Origin: Streptomyces sp. TSRI0107
Lineage (GTDB): Bacteria; Actinomycetota; Actinomycetes; Streptomycetales; Streptomycetaceae
Length of the DNA stretch: 64,000 nt
Reading direction: 5' to 3'
Assembly (NCBI RefSeq): GCF_001905845.1
Contig: NZ_LIVZ01000003.1
Span: 558,001 to 622,000, forward strand
Shown: positions 51,767 to 60,791 of the stretch, piece after piece
Numbering within the stretch: position 1 is the stretch's first letter
Layout of the letters: every line of letters begins with the position of its first letter
The notes under the pieces: generated by a model
Databases searched by the model: none
What the model was told of the DNA's origin: nothing
Seen by the model: the letters and a program-made list of their open reading frames with translations, nothing else
Position numbers and translations under genes: made by a program

Positions 51767-53212
51767 ATGCATGAAATCCCTGCTGTCTCACGCCGTACCC
51801 TCATGGGCGGGGCCCTGGCCTCCGGTGCCGTCGTCGCCGGACTCGGCGCCCCGGCCTCCGCCGCGCCCGCCGCCGCCCCCGACGCCCCGACCGCCGACGG
51901 CGCACCGCCGCGGCGCCGGGGCCAGAAGTCCATGGTCGACGTCCCGTTCGACGAGTACCGCACGGTCCGCGTCGCCCTGATCGGTCTCGGCAACCGGGGC
52001 CACGGCATGGCGTCCGGCTGGGCCGCCGTCCCGGGCTGCACGGTGACCGCCGTGTGCGACATCCGCACCGACCGCGCCAGACGCACCGCCGACCGGCTCG
52101 TCGCCGAGGGGCGGCCCAGGCCCGCCGAGTACGGCGGCTCCGCCGACGCCTACGCGCGCATGCTGCGCCGCGACGACATCGACCTCGTCTACATCGCCAC
52201 ACCGTGGGAGTTCCACTACGAACAGGGCCGTGCCGCGCTGCTGGCGGGCAAGCACGCCCTGGTCGAACTGCCCGTCGCCACCGAACTGCACGAGCTGTGG
52301 GACCTCGTCGACACCAGCGAGCGCACCCGCCGCCATCTGTTCCTGTCCGAGAACTGCAACTACGGCCGCAACGAGCTGGCGATGCTGAAGATGGCCCACG
52401 ACGGGCTGTTCGGCGAGATCACCAACGGCCACGGCGGCTATCTGCACGATCTTCGCGCCCTGCTGTTCTCCGACACCTACTACACCGACTCCTGGCGGCG
52501 GCTGTGGCACACCCGCAGCACCGCGTCCTTCTACGCCATGCACGGCCTCGGCCCGATCGCGGCGGCCATGGACATCAACCGCGGCGACCGGCTGACCACC
52601 CTGCGGGCCACCGCCACCGAGCCGAAGGGCCTCGCCGACTACCGCGAACGGTTCGTGCCCAAGTCCCACCCGAGCTGGAAGGAGACCTACATCAACGGTG
52701 ACCTCGTCACCTGTCTCATCGACACCGCGCAGGGCCGGGTCATCCGCGCCGAGCACGACGTCAGCTCGCCGCGCCCCTACAGCCGTATCAACTCGCTGGC
52801 CGGCAGCCGCGGCATCTTCGAGGACTACGCGGGGGTGACGTCCGCGAGCGGCGGCCGGGTGTACATCGAACCGGACCACAGCGGCCACACCTGGCGGGCG
52901 TTCGACGCCTTCCGCAAGGAGTTCGACCACTGGCTGTGGCTGAAGATCGGCGACGACGCCGCCAACAACGGCGGCCACGGCGGGATGGACTACGTCCTGC
53001 AGTGGCGCATGGTGCAGCAGATGCGCGCCGGGCTCGTCCCCGACATGGACGTCTACGACGCCGCCGCCTGGTGCTCGCCCGTCCCCCTGAGCGTCAAGTC
53101 CCTGGCGGCGGGCGGCCGTCCGGTCGCCGTGCCGGACTTCACCCGCGGCTCGTGGGTCAACCACCGCACGGGACTCGACTCGCGCCCGAGTGAGATGCCG
53201 CCGGTCCCCTGA
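51767..53212 (+). CDS. Tat-exported Gfo/Idh/MocA-fold protein, GH109-like
   Basis: 481 aa. A twin-arginine motif SRRTLMG at 8-14 and an Ala-rich hydrophobic run give a Tat signal, so it is exported folded with its cofactor. The Rossmann NAD(P) motif VRVALIGLGNRGHG is at about 66-79. The downstream YIATPWEFHYEQGRAALLAGKHALVELP, NCNYGRNELAMLKMAHDGLFGEI and HGGYLHDLR blocks are those of GH109-type alpha-N-acetylgalactosaminidases, which cleave glycosides through an NAD-dependent mechanism. It is a good candidate for that family, although the substrate cannot be proven here. It is expressed alone, between two terminators. Confidence 0.82.
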   Translation: MHEIPAVSRRTLMGGALASGAVVAGLGAPASAAPAAAPDAPTADGAPPRRRGQKSMVDVPFDEYRTVRVALIGLGNRGHGMASGWAAVPGCTVTAVCDIRTDRARRTADRLVAEGRPRPAEYGGSADAYARMLRRDDIDLVYIATPWEFHYEQGRAALLAGKHALVELPVATELHELWDLVDTSERTRRHLFLSENCNYGRNELAMLKMAHDGLFGEITNGHGGYLHDLRALLFSDTYYTDSWRRLWHTRSTASFYAMHGLGPIAAAMDINRGDRLTTLRATATEPKGLADYRERFVPKSHPSWKETYINGDLVTCLIDTAQGRVIRAEHDVSSPRPYSRINSLAGSRGIFEDYAGVTSASGGRVYIEPDHSGHTWRAFDAFRKEFDHWLWLKIGDDAANNGGHGGMDYVLQWRMVQQMRAGLVPDMDVYDAAAWCSPVPLSVKSLAAGGRPVAVPDFTRGSWVNHRTGLDSRPSEMPPVP

Positions 53213-53226
53213 TCCCGGGAACCGCT

Positions 53227-53261
53227 CGCCGGGGCCGGCGCGGGCACCGCCGGCCCCGGCG
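53227..53261 (+). terminator. Terminator after the GH109-like gene
   Basis: CGCCGGGGCCGGCG (53227-53240) pairs with CGCCGGCCCCGGCG (53248-53261), a perfect 14-bp stem with a 7-nt loop. Confidence 0.8.
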
Positions 53262-53383
53262 GCTGACCGGTTTCGGCCGTCTCACCGCGCACAGGCAACC
53301 CACGAGGCCGCTCTCCGCCTCCTCCTGCACGAGGGGCGACCGCCGCAACGGCGCCCCGGACCCGGGAGTTGAGGAGAGGATCA

Positions 53384-56167
53384 TTGATACGTGCCCGAAT
53401 AACGTGGGCCGCCGCCCTCGCGGCGGTGACACTGGCGGGTGTGACGCCCGCCGTGGCGCAGGCCCGTCCGCAGCCGGCCGGCGCCGCCGTCACGGCGACG
53501 GGTGACGGCGCGGACGAACTGCCGCCCGGCTGGCGGATCATCGCCACCGACGAGGGGAACGCCCTCGAATGGCGCGCGCCGCGGCGCGTCCCGCCGGGCG
53601 ACGCCCGCGTGGAGTTCCGCACCGACGGCGGACTGGTGGGCGTACCGACACCGGACGAGGACGGGCGTACCTTTCGGCTGCCCCTGGAGGAGTCCCGGCC
53701 GGTCGAGTTGACGGGCCTTCAGGTGGTGGCGGGCGGCCGCCGGCTTGACCGGCCGTCCGGCGCGTCGGACCGGCCGGACGCGTCCGCCCCGCGTGCCCCG
53801 CAGCTCCCTCCCCGGCTGCCCGCGGGCGCTGTCGACCCGGGCAAGCCGGGCCCGTTCGCCACGGTCACCGGCGAGTACGCCCTCGACTCGATCCGGCTGC
53901 CCGGCTACAAGGCGCCGATCGAGATGCGGGGCGTGGTCGTGGCCCCGAAGGGAGCTACCGGCAAGCGTCCCCTCGCCCTCTTCCTGCACGGCCGGCACGC
54001 CACCTGTTACGTGCCCGGCCAGGGCGAGGACCAGACGACGATCGACTGGCCCTGCGCCGCCGGCGCCAAGCCGATCCCGAGCCACCGCGGCTACCTGCGG
54101 GACCAGAAGCTGCTCGCCTCCCAGGGCTATGTGACGGTCTCCGTCTCCGCCAACGGAGTCAACGGCCAGGACGCCGAGGTGGAGGACGCGGGCGCGCAGG
54201 CCCGTTCGTCGCTGGTGCGCAAGCATCTGGCGCGCTGGGCGGACTGGTCCGCCAAGCCGTCCACCGCGCCGGAGGCCGTGCGCAAGGCCCCGAAGGCCGA
54301 CCTGTCCCGGGTGCTGCTGGTCGGCCACTCGCGCGGCGGTGAGGGCGTGAACCGGGCCGCCATGGACTCCCTCTACCCGCCGCCGCCCGCCCAGGACGGC
54401 AACGTGGGGCGGGCCCGCTGGACCGTGCGCGGCACCGTGCTCATCGGCCCGACCGTCTTCGGCCAGAACCCCGTGCCCGACGTGCCGTCGCTGACGATCC
54501 TGCCGGGCTGCGACGGTGACGTCTCCGACCTCCAGGGCCAGGTGTACGTCGACGGCACCCGTGGCGTGAGCAGCGGCAAGGCCCTGCACAGCGCGGTCCA
54601 CATCACGGGCGCCAACCACAACTTCTTCAACAGCGAGTGGACGCCGGGCGAGGCGAAGGCGCCCGCGAGCGACGACTTCTGGGACGACCCCGAGGACCGG
54701 GACCCGGTGTGCTCCGCCGGCACCGCCACCCGTCTCACCGCCCAGCAGCAGCACCGCGCCGGCGCCACCTACATCGCCGCCGCCGCGCGGCTGTTCGTCG
54801 CCGGTGACGACCGGGTGCGCGAGCTGGTGGACGGCACCGGCCGCCGGGCCCCCTCGGCGGATCCCGCGCGCGTCCTGACCCACGCGGTCGGCGCGGGCCG
54901 GGGCGCCGGCTTCCTGCCCGACGGCTCGGTGAAGGTGACCGGCGGACGGCTGTGCAACGCGGTCGACACGGACGAGCGGACCGCCTGCCTGGGCGAGAAC
55001 GTGTCCGGTTCGTCGCCGCACTTCGCGCGCTGGTGGCCGGAGCGCGAGGAGGGGCGGCGCGCCGTCGCCCTGAAGTGGTCCGCGCCGGACACACCGGCCC
55101 GGGTCCGGCCCGCCGAGCCCGTCTCCCTCAAGGGGGCGAAGAGCCTGGCGCTGCGTGTCATCGTGCCGCCCAACAGCAGTGGCACACGGCTCGACGTCTC
55201 CGTCACCGACGCGTCCGGCAAGCGCGCCACCCTCGGCACCGTCCGGGCGGACGGGCTGCCGGGCAGCGAGCGCACCGCCTCCTACTGGGCGCAGGAGCTG
55301 CGCGTCCCGCTCACCGCGGCCGTCCGCGCGGGTCTCGACCTGTCCAAGGTCGGCGCGCTTGAGCTGACGCCGCGTTCGCGGTCCGGCAAGGCCTGGCTGA
55401 TGGACGCCCACGCGTGGAAGCCGGGCACGCCCGCCGTGCGCGCGGCGAGCCTGAGCCGGGTCGACATCGGCCGCGTCACGGTCGACGAGGGCGACTCGGG
55501 CGAGCGCACCTACCAGGTGCCGGTCCGGGTCTCCGGAAAGGGCGGCGGCGCGGTCCGGCTGTACGTCGTGGACCCGGACACCGGGGCGACCCGGCATCGC
55601 CTCGTCACCATGCGTCCCGGGCACCCCGGCACGGACGTGACGGTGAAGGTGACGGGCAACGAGCGCTACGCCTGGGACATCACCCACAACCTGCTCGCGA
55701 AGGCGGTCCGCGGCACGGTCGTCGGCTCGTACTCCGGTGGTGTCACCGTCCGCAACGACGACCCGATGCCCGAGGTCAGCGTGACGCCGGCCGCCGGCGA
55801 GGTCACCGAGGGACAGCCGCTGCGCTGGCGGATCTCGCTGTCCGCGCCCGCCGACGTACCGCTGGCGTCCCCGCTGAGCGTGGCACCGGCCGGCGACCGA
55901 CCCGAGCTGTCCACCCGGGACGTCGACCCGGAGTGGCTGCGCGACATGGTCGGCGAGGTGCCCGACGGCGAAGTGCCGCTGTCCGAACTGGACTACTTCT
56001 CCCTGTGGGCCCCGGTGCCGGCCGGTGAGCTGAGCGCGGAGGTGGCGGTGCCCACGGTCCGCGACCGGGTCGCCGAGCCCACGGAGTACGTGGTCTTCCA
56101 GCCCACCGACATGGAGGGCGAGCCGCACGGCCCGGCCGTGACAGGCGCGGTCCGCGACGCGTCGTAA
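53384..56167 (+). CDS. Large secreted alpha/beta hydrolase
   Basis: 927 aa. The start is a TTG at 53384 with GAGGAGAGG just upstream; no ATG or GTG is available in frame near the RBS. A signal peptide covers about 1-27 (ending AVAQA). The hydrolase fold lies within about 160-560, with HGRHATC as an oxyanion-loop candidate and the nucleophile elbow GHSRGG with Ser316; a late NHNFF motif probably holds the catalytic His. Further beta-rich domains follow (about 560-927), including a Calx-beta-like segment (VTVDEGDSGERTYQVPVRVSG). The substrate is unknown, perhaps an ester or polymer. The first codons include two rare ATA codons. Confidence 0.82.
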   Translation: MIRARITWAAALAAVTLAGVTPAVAQARPQPAGAAVTATGDGADELPPGWRIIATDEGNALEWRAPRRVPPGDARVEFRTDGGLVGVPTPDEDGRTFRLPLEESRPVELTGLQVVAGGRRLDRPSGASDRPDASAPRAPQLPPRLPAGAVDPGKPGPFATVTGEYALDSIRLPGYKAPIEMRGVVVAPKGATGKRPLALFLHGRHATCYVPGQGEDQTTIDWPCAAGAKPIPSHRGYLRDQKLLASQGYVTVSVSANGVNGQDAEVEDAGAQARSSLVRKHLARWADWSAKPSTAPEAVRKAPKADLSRVLLVGHSRGGEGVNRAAMDSLYPPPPAQDGNVGRARWTVRGTVLIGPTVFGQNPVPDVPSLTILPGCDGDVSDLQGQVYVDGTRGVSSGKALHSAVHITGANHNFFNSEWTPGEAKAPASDDFWDDPEDRDPVCSAGTATRLTAQQQHRAGATYIAAAARLFVAGDDRVRELVDGTGRRAPSADPARVLTHAVGAGRGAGFLPDGSVKVTGGRLCNAVDTDERTACLGENVSGSSPHFARWWPEREEGRRAVALKWSAPDTPARVRPAEPVSLKGAKSLALRVIVPPNSSGTRLDVSVTDASGKRATLGTVRADGLPGSERTASYWAQELRVPLTAAVRAGLDLSKVGALELTPRSRSGKAWLMDAHAWKPGTPAVRAASLSRVDIGRVTVDEGDSGERTYQVPVRVSGKGGGAVRLYVVDPDTGATRHRLVTMRPGHPGTDVTVKVTGNERYAWDITHNLLAKAVRGTVVGSYSGGVTVRNDDPMPEVSVTPAAGEVTEGQPLRWRISLSAPADVPLASPLSVAPAGDRPELSTRDVDPEWLRDMVGEVPDGEVPLSELDYFSLWAPVPAGELSAEVAVPTVRDRVAEPTEYVVFQPTDMEGEPHGPAVTGAVRDAS

Positions 56168-56189
56168 CTCCCCTTCGGAGTCCCGCACT

Positions 56190-56226
56190 CGGGCCCCGTA
56201 CCCCTGCCCGGCGGGGGTGCGGGGCC
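56190..56226 (+). terminator. Terminator after the secreted hydrolase
   Basis: GGGCCCCGTACCCC (56190-56203) pairs with GGGGTGCGGGGCCC (56213-56226) over 14 bp (one G-T pair) with a 9-nt loop. Confidence 0.8.
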
Positions 56227-56325
56227 CTCTGGCGGACGCGCGTAGAGCTCGGGCATCATCTCCCTGCACCGCCTTGCACAGTCACCCCACCGGTAGACAC
56301 GACTCAGCGCAGGGAAGGGGTCCGT

Positions 56326-56847
56326 ATGAAGGCTCGCAAGGCCGTCACGGGCAAGCTCCGCTCGATCCTCACCGCTCTCACCCTCCTCGTCGCCCCCGGC
56401 CTCGTCGTGGTCGGCGGCGCCGGTGAGGCGTTCGCCGTCACCAAGATCAGTCACGCCACCGCGACCTCCATGTTCCGCGAGGTCGGCATCACCTGGTCGT
56501 CGTCGGGCGGCTGTTCCGACCGCAACAACCCGACCTGTACGTCCTTCGAGCAGCTGAACCTCGCCACCGCCCAGGGCGCCCAGACCCTGAAGCGGGCCAG
56601 CGGATGCGCGCTGAACATCACCGGCGGCACGGAGACCGGTCACGCGTCCGGCACGTACTCGCACTGGAACGGCTACAAGCTCGACTACAGCAAGTACACC
56701 TGCCTCGGGAACTACATCAAGAACAACTTCACCTACATCGGCGTGCGCGGCGACGGCGCCCCGCAGTGGCGGTCCGGCTCCGGCAACATCTACGCCGACG
56801 AGGGCAACCACTGGGACGTCCTGTACTACAACTGCGGCGGCTGCTGA
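56326..56847 (+). CDS. Secreted M15-like peptidase candidate
   Basis: 173 aa with GGAAGGGG 8 nt before the ATG. A signal peptide (about 1-37) is followed by a domain with a TGGTETGHASGTYSHWNGYKLD block (His106, His113, Asp120) and NHWDV (His162). The spacing His-x6-Asp and a late His-Trp recalls the zinc ligands of M15 D-Ala-D-Ala or phage-endolysin type peptidases. Six cysteines suggest disulphides. Cell-wall cleavage is the likely role, but the family match is from pattern only. Confidence 0.65.
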   Translation: MKARKAVTGKLRSILTALTLLVAPGLVVVGGAGEAFAVTKISHATATSMFREVGITWSSSGGCSDRNNPTCTSFEQLNLATAQGAQTLKRASGCALNITGGTETGHASGTYSHWNGYKLDYSKYTCLGNYIKNNFTYIGVRGDGAPQWRSGSGNIYADEGNHWDVLYYNCGGC

Positions 56848-56961
56848 GCCCGGACGGCAGGCCCGTGATCACCCCGTGAAGGCGGGGGCTATTGTCTGCA
56901 CGTCAGCCACACATGGGGGGCTGACCTGTGTGGATGCTGTGCGGGAGGGGTGGTTCGTCCT

Positions 56962-57840
56962 ATGGGGAAGAAGATCGAGGAACTCCAGGTGGAGATCGAC
57001 GAGCTGGCGTTGTCACTCGTCGGGTGGCAGGTCGACGACGTTCGCGCGCGCCTGGTGACGCAGAGTTTCGACGACACCCACTTCCAGGAGATCGCCGTCT
57101 CGGGCACGGCCCGGTTCCTCGCGGAGGACTGGACGGACCGCTTCTCCCGCGGCGAGGCCGACGACTACCCGCCCACGCTCCTGCTCGGGGTGAGCCCCGT
57201 GGACCGGCCGGAGGCCGTCAGTTACACGCACGCCCTGCTGGAGACGATCCGGAAGGCGGGCAAGCGGCCGGTGCGGTTCTCGCACTCGAGCGACACCTGG
57301 GAGTGCTCGAAGCCGGTCAGGCCCGAGCAGATCCGGTTCCAGGTGACGTCCTTCGACCTGGCGGACACCAACCTCGACCTGGGATGGCCGACCGGGAAGA
57401 CCAAGCCGCTGCCGGTCGAGGTGATCGACGAGACGGCCCACGAGGCGGTACGGCTGAAGCCGGCCGTCTGCGACGCGGCCGTCGTCGGCAAGAAGCGGGA
57501 CGCCTCGGTGCAGGTCCGGCTCGGCGGCTTCGCCGAGTTCGGGTCCGCCCAGGACCTGTGGAGCGTGCTCGCGGCCACCGAGCCGTGGCGCGACGAGGAC
57601 GACCGGGAGGAAGCGTTCGAGACGCCGTTGCCGGGCGTCGTCGTGGAGGTCCTCGACGACACCGGCTTCCTCCTCGACAAGCGGGACTCCTACCTCGGCG
57701 GCTTCGTGCCCGTCGCGGAAGGCGGCCGGCTGCCCGCGCGGCAGCCGCGCTGGGTCGCCCAGTACTCGTTCGGCGTGCACGACCTGGCCGGTGACCCGGC
57801 GCGTGTCGTGGTGCGGCTCCTGGACGCGGAGGACCTGTGA
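56962..57840 (+). CDS. Hypothetical protein paired with the sacsin-like ATPase gene
   Basis: 292 aa from ATG 56962 with GGAGGGG about 11 nt upstream. I do not recognise a family. The N-terminal ~25 residues form a helical, possibly coiled-coil segment (KKIEELQVEIDELALSLVGW), followed by a mostly beta-rich body (TARFLAEDW, VRFSHSSDTWEC, PARVVVRLLD). It has no signal or membrane segment. Its TGA overlaps the start of the next gene (GTGA), so the two are made together; it is presumably the sensor, cofactor or antagonist of the ATPase. Confidence 0.7.
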   Translation: MGKKIEELQVEIDELALSLVGWQVDDVRARLVTQSFDDTHFQEIAVSGTARFLAEDWTDRFSRGEADDYPPTLLLGVSPVDRPEAVSYTHALLETIRKAGKRPVRFSHSSDTWECSKPVRPEQIRFQVTSFDLADTNLDLGWPTGKTKPLPVEVIDETAHEAVRLKPAVCDAAVVGKKRDASVQVRLGGFAEFGSAQDLWSVLAATEPWRDEDDREEAFETPLPGVVVEVLDDTGFLLDKRDSYLGGFVPVAEGGRLPARQPRWVAQYSFGVHDLAGDPARVVVRLLDAEDL

Positions 57841-59672
57841 CCGACCTGATCGGCGAGGTCGCCGCGCTGCAGCGGACCCTCGTGGCCGAACACGGGCAGG
57901 CTCCGGGGCTGTTCCGGGAGATCGCCCGCATGGAGGAGCTGCTCGCCGACACCTACCGCGACCGGGTGCCGTACGAGTTGCTGCAGAACTCCGACGACGC
58001 CGGCTCGACGACGGTGGTGGTGGAGGACCTGGGGGACGGCCGGTTCCGGTGGAGCAACGACGGCCGGCCGCTGGACGCCGCCGACGTGGAAGCCCTGTGC
58101 CGGAGCGCCAACTCGACCAAGACCCGGGGCGGTGACTCGATCGGCTACCGCGGCATCGGCTTCAAGTCGCTCGCCGCGATCGCCGCGCGCATCGAGGTCC
58201 GGTCCGCCGGTGTCCGTTTCGCCTTCGACCGGGCGACGGCGGCCGCGCTGCTCGGCACGTCGGCCGAGGACGCGGTGCCGCTGATCCGGATCCCGGCCGA
58301 GGTGGGCCCGGACGCCCCCGTCGACGGGGTGGCCTTCACCGTCAGGTACCGGCCCGACGCCGCGGGCGCGGGCGTGCCGGGGGCCGTCGACCCGCTCAGC
58401 GCGCTGTTCCTGCGGCATGTGACCGAGATCCGCACACGGATGGCGGGCGGGCGCCAGGACATCCGGATCGAGCGGGGCGCGTCCCGGGTCGTGCTCCGTC
58501 TCGGCGAAGAGGCGGCGGCCTTCGCGCTGCTGCGGCACGGGGCCGCGACCGTCGCCGTGCCGCTCGACGCGCGCGCCCTGGCCATGACGGGCGTCCGGGG
58601 GCGGCTGGCCTGCTTCCTGCCGCTGCAGGACGACGTCGGGCTGCCGGTGATCGTCTCGGGTGACGTCCTGACCGATCCGTCCCGGACGCACGCGGTCACG
58701 GCGGACGCCTCGACCCGTACGGTCCTCGCCGACGCGGCCCGGGCGATCGCCGCGGGGCTCCGCTCGCCCGGCGACCCGGTGTTCGACCGGCTGTGGCAGC
58801 TGGTCCTGGAGGGCGAGGACCTGCGGGCCATGATGGTCTCGGGCCACGCGTCCGCGGCCAAGCTGTTCGTGACCGCCCTGCGTGCGGAGATGACCGCGCG
58901 GCGCCCGCAGTTCGCCCACTCGTCGCTGCCGCTGACACCGGACGACGTGGCCGTGCTCTTCCCGGGCGGCGCTCCCCGGGCGCTGTACGAGCCCGGCAAC
59001 CAGGCCGCCGCGCGGGCGCTGAAGGCGGTGCTGGGCCTGCCCGCCCTCGACTTCGGCACCGCGCTGGAGCGCACGGACCCGTCCCGCCTCTCGGAGGAGC
59101 TGCGGGCCGGCCTCGGGGACCACTTCCGCGAACTCGCCCGTACCCATGGCCGGAAACTCACCGCGGCGGAGAGCCGGCTGGTGGCGGAAGCCGAGCCGCG
59201 GCGGACGGTGGAGACCCCGGCACCGGCCGCCGACGCCGTCCGGGTCACCAAGGCCGCCGCCCCGGCCGACGACTCTCTGGGGTCGGTCCTCAAGCGCTGG
59301 CGGGCGGCGGAGGTCGCGGCGATGGAGTACCTCAACCGGCTCGGCTGGAACCTGCGTGACGTCAGCGCGCAGAACGTGGGGTACGACCTGGAGGGGACGG
59401 ACGCCCGCGGTGCGTCCGTCCGTATCGAGGTGAAGAAGGTGGACCGGCCCGACGCGCGGTTCGCCATGACCAACAACGAGATGTCGCTCATGCTGACGCA
59501 GCCGGGCGGCTATCTGCTCGCGCTCGTCGTCGGCGACGGCCGCCACGCGCGCCTGATGCTGCTCGACCCGTCCCGGGACGACCTGCCCAAGGAGCGCGTC
59601 TGCCGCCGCTGGGACTGGGAGTTCACCGACTGGTCCCGGTTCGCGGTGCCGGTCGACACCGGTACCATGTAG
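57837..59672 (+). CDS. Sacsin/Hsp90-type (GHKL) ATPase with C-terminal DUF3883 domain
   Basis: 611 aa from GTG 57837. The N-terminal Bergerat fold has ELLQNSDDAG with the Mg-binding Asn51, SNDGRPLD at 73-80, and the lid loop GYRGIGFKS at 103-111, as in the sacsin-repeat ATPases. The C-terminus (about 505-600) is a DUF3883 domain: NRLGWNLRDVSAQNVGYDLEG followed by IEVKK, the form of a restriction-endonuclease-like (PD-(D/E)xK) core. Such a combination is found in predicted phage-defence proteins. With the preceding unknown gene it forms a two-gene unit. Confidence 0.82.
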   Translation: MTDLIGEVAALQRTLVAEHGQAPGLFREIARMEELLADTYRDRVPYELLQNSDDAGSTTVVVEDLGDGRFRWSNDGRPLDAADVEALCRSANSTKTRGGDSIGYRGIGFKSLAAIAARIEVRSAGVRFAFDRATAAALLGTSAEDAVPLIRIPAEVGPDAPVDGVAFTVRYRPDAAGAGVPGAVDPLSALFLRHVTEIRTRMAGGRQDIRIERGASRVVLRLGEEAAAFALLRHGAATVAVPLDARALAMTGVRGRLACFLPLQDDVGLPVIVSGDVLTDPSRTHAVTADASTRTVLADAARAIAAGLRSPGDPVFDRLWQLVLEGEDLRAMMVSGHASAAKLFVTALRAEMTARRPQFAHSSLPLTPDDVAVLFPGGAPRALYEPGNQAAARALKAVLGLPALDFGTALERTDPSRLSEELRAGLGDHFRELARTHGRKLTAAESRLVAEAEPRRTVETPAPAADAVRVTKAAAPADDSLGSVLKRWRAAEVAAMEYLNRLGWNLRDVSAQNVGYDLEGTDARGASVRIEVKKVDRPDARFAMTNNEMSLMLTQPGGYLLALVVGDGRHARLMLLDPSRDDLPKERVCRRWDWEFTDWSRFAVPVDTGTM

Positions 59673-59699
59673 CGGAAACACATTTCCGCATTACGGAAA
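59672..59699. promoter_or_regulatory. Interlocking inverted repeats before the urea transporter gene
   Basis: GCGGAAA-CACA-TTTCCGC (59672-59689) is a perfect 7-bp hairpin or palindrome, and TTTCCG-CATTA-CGGAAA (59683-59699) is a second one sharing its right arm. It lies directly after the DUF3883 gene stop and 33-60 nt before the transporter start. It may be an operator with three half-sites or a short terminator. Confidence 0.6.
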
Positions 59700-59731
59700 G
59701 CATGGGTGGGGCTCGTCTGAGGGGGCGGGGC

Positions 59732-60760
59732 GTGCGACGGTCGGCGTGGACTCGGTGGTGGCGTCCGGAACACACCTGGGGCTTCGGCGCGCAGGTACTG
59801 CGCGGCCTGGCCCAGGTGCTGTTCCTGGCCAACCCGTGGACGGGCGCCGTCTTCCTGCTGACCCTGTGCCTGGCCGACTGGCGGTACGCCGGGTACGCGC
59901 TGGGCGGCGCCCTCCTCGGCACCGGCACCGCACGCGCGCTGGGGGTGTCCCGCGACCGGGTCGATCCGGGGCTGGAGGGCTTCAACTCCTGCCTCACCGC
60001 CCTGTGCTTCGCGGTCGTCCTCGGCGCGGACAGACCGTCCACGGCCCTGCTCGCCGCCGCGGGCAGCGTCGTCGTCACGATCCTCACCGCGGCGGTCGTG
60101 CGCCTGCTGCACGTCTGGAGCCTGCCGCCGCTGACCCTGCCGTACTGCCTGCTGGCGGTCGCGACGACCGTCGCCGCGCCCGCCTTCCAACGGGTCCGGC
60201 GCGGCGGCGACGGCGTCGCCGCGCTGCCCGCCACCGCGTCCGGCCCGACCGCCCTGCCCCTGGAGGAGCTGGGAGCGGCGTTCTTCCGCAACGTGTCCCA
60301 GCTCTTCTTCCTCGACCAGTGGTACGCGGGCGCGCTGCTGCTCGCGGGCGTCTTCCTGGCCAGCCGGACGGCCGGGGCGGCCGCCTGCGCCGGCAGCGCC
60401 GCGGGCATCCTGACCGCGTGGGCGCTCGGCGCGCCGGCCGAGCGCGTCGCCGACGGCACCATGGGCTGCAACGCGGTGCTCGTCGCCCTCGCCCTGTGCG
60501 GGGTGTTCCTGCCGGCGACGCCGGCCAGCCTGCTCTACGCGCTGCTCGGCGCGGCCACCGCGACCGTCCTGACACCCGCCCTCGCCGCCCTGCTCGCCCC
60601 CTCCGGCGGCCGCGCGTTCACCCTGCCGTTCGTCCTGACGACCCTCGGCTTCCTGGCCGCCGCCCGGTCCTTCCCCCGGCTGACCGGCGACGGAAACCCG
60701 GGCCCGGCACCGCTCGGCCGCCGTACATGTCGGGAATCATCCGTGCCGGCCGGACGTTGA
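59732..60760 (+). CDS. Urea transporter
   Basis: 342 aa from GTG 59732, chosen for the GAGGGGGCGGGG run just upstream; ATG 59702 is also in frame but lacks an RBS and abuts the palindromes. The protein is almost wholly membrane helices and has the duplicated urea transporter signatures: GLEGFNSCLTALCF and LPPLTLPYCLL in the first half, DGTMGCNAVLVALAL and FTLPFVLTT in the second. It would admit urea as a nitrogen source. No urease gene is in the window. Confidence 0.9.
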   Translation: MRRSAWTRWWRPEHTWGFGAQVLRGLAQVLFLANPWTGAVFLLTLCLADWRYAGYALGGALLGTGTARALGVSRDRVDPGLEGFNSCLTALCFAVVLGADRPSTALLAAAGSVVVTILTAAVVRLLHVWSLPPLTLPYCLLAVATTVAAPAFQRVRRGGDGVAALPATASGPTALPLEELGAAFFRNVSQLFFLDQWYAGALLLAGVFLASRTAGAAACAGSAAGILTAWALGAPAERVADGTMGCNAVLVALALCGVFLPATPASLLYALLGAATATVLTPALAALLAPSGGRAFTLPFVLTTLGFLAAARSFPRLTGDGNPGPAPLGRRTCRESSVPAGR

Positions 60761-60791
60761 TCGATCGGAAGCGGGAGACGGAGACGGTCGA

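Noticed and set aside
59641-59700. GlnR box before the urea transporter
   Set aside because: GTACC and GAAAC are present but at wrong spacing (8 nt, not 6) and the expected GTNAC-N6-GAAAC repeats are not found; the palindrome is reported on its own merits.
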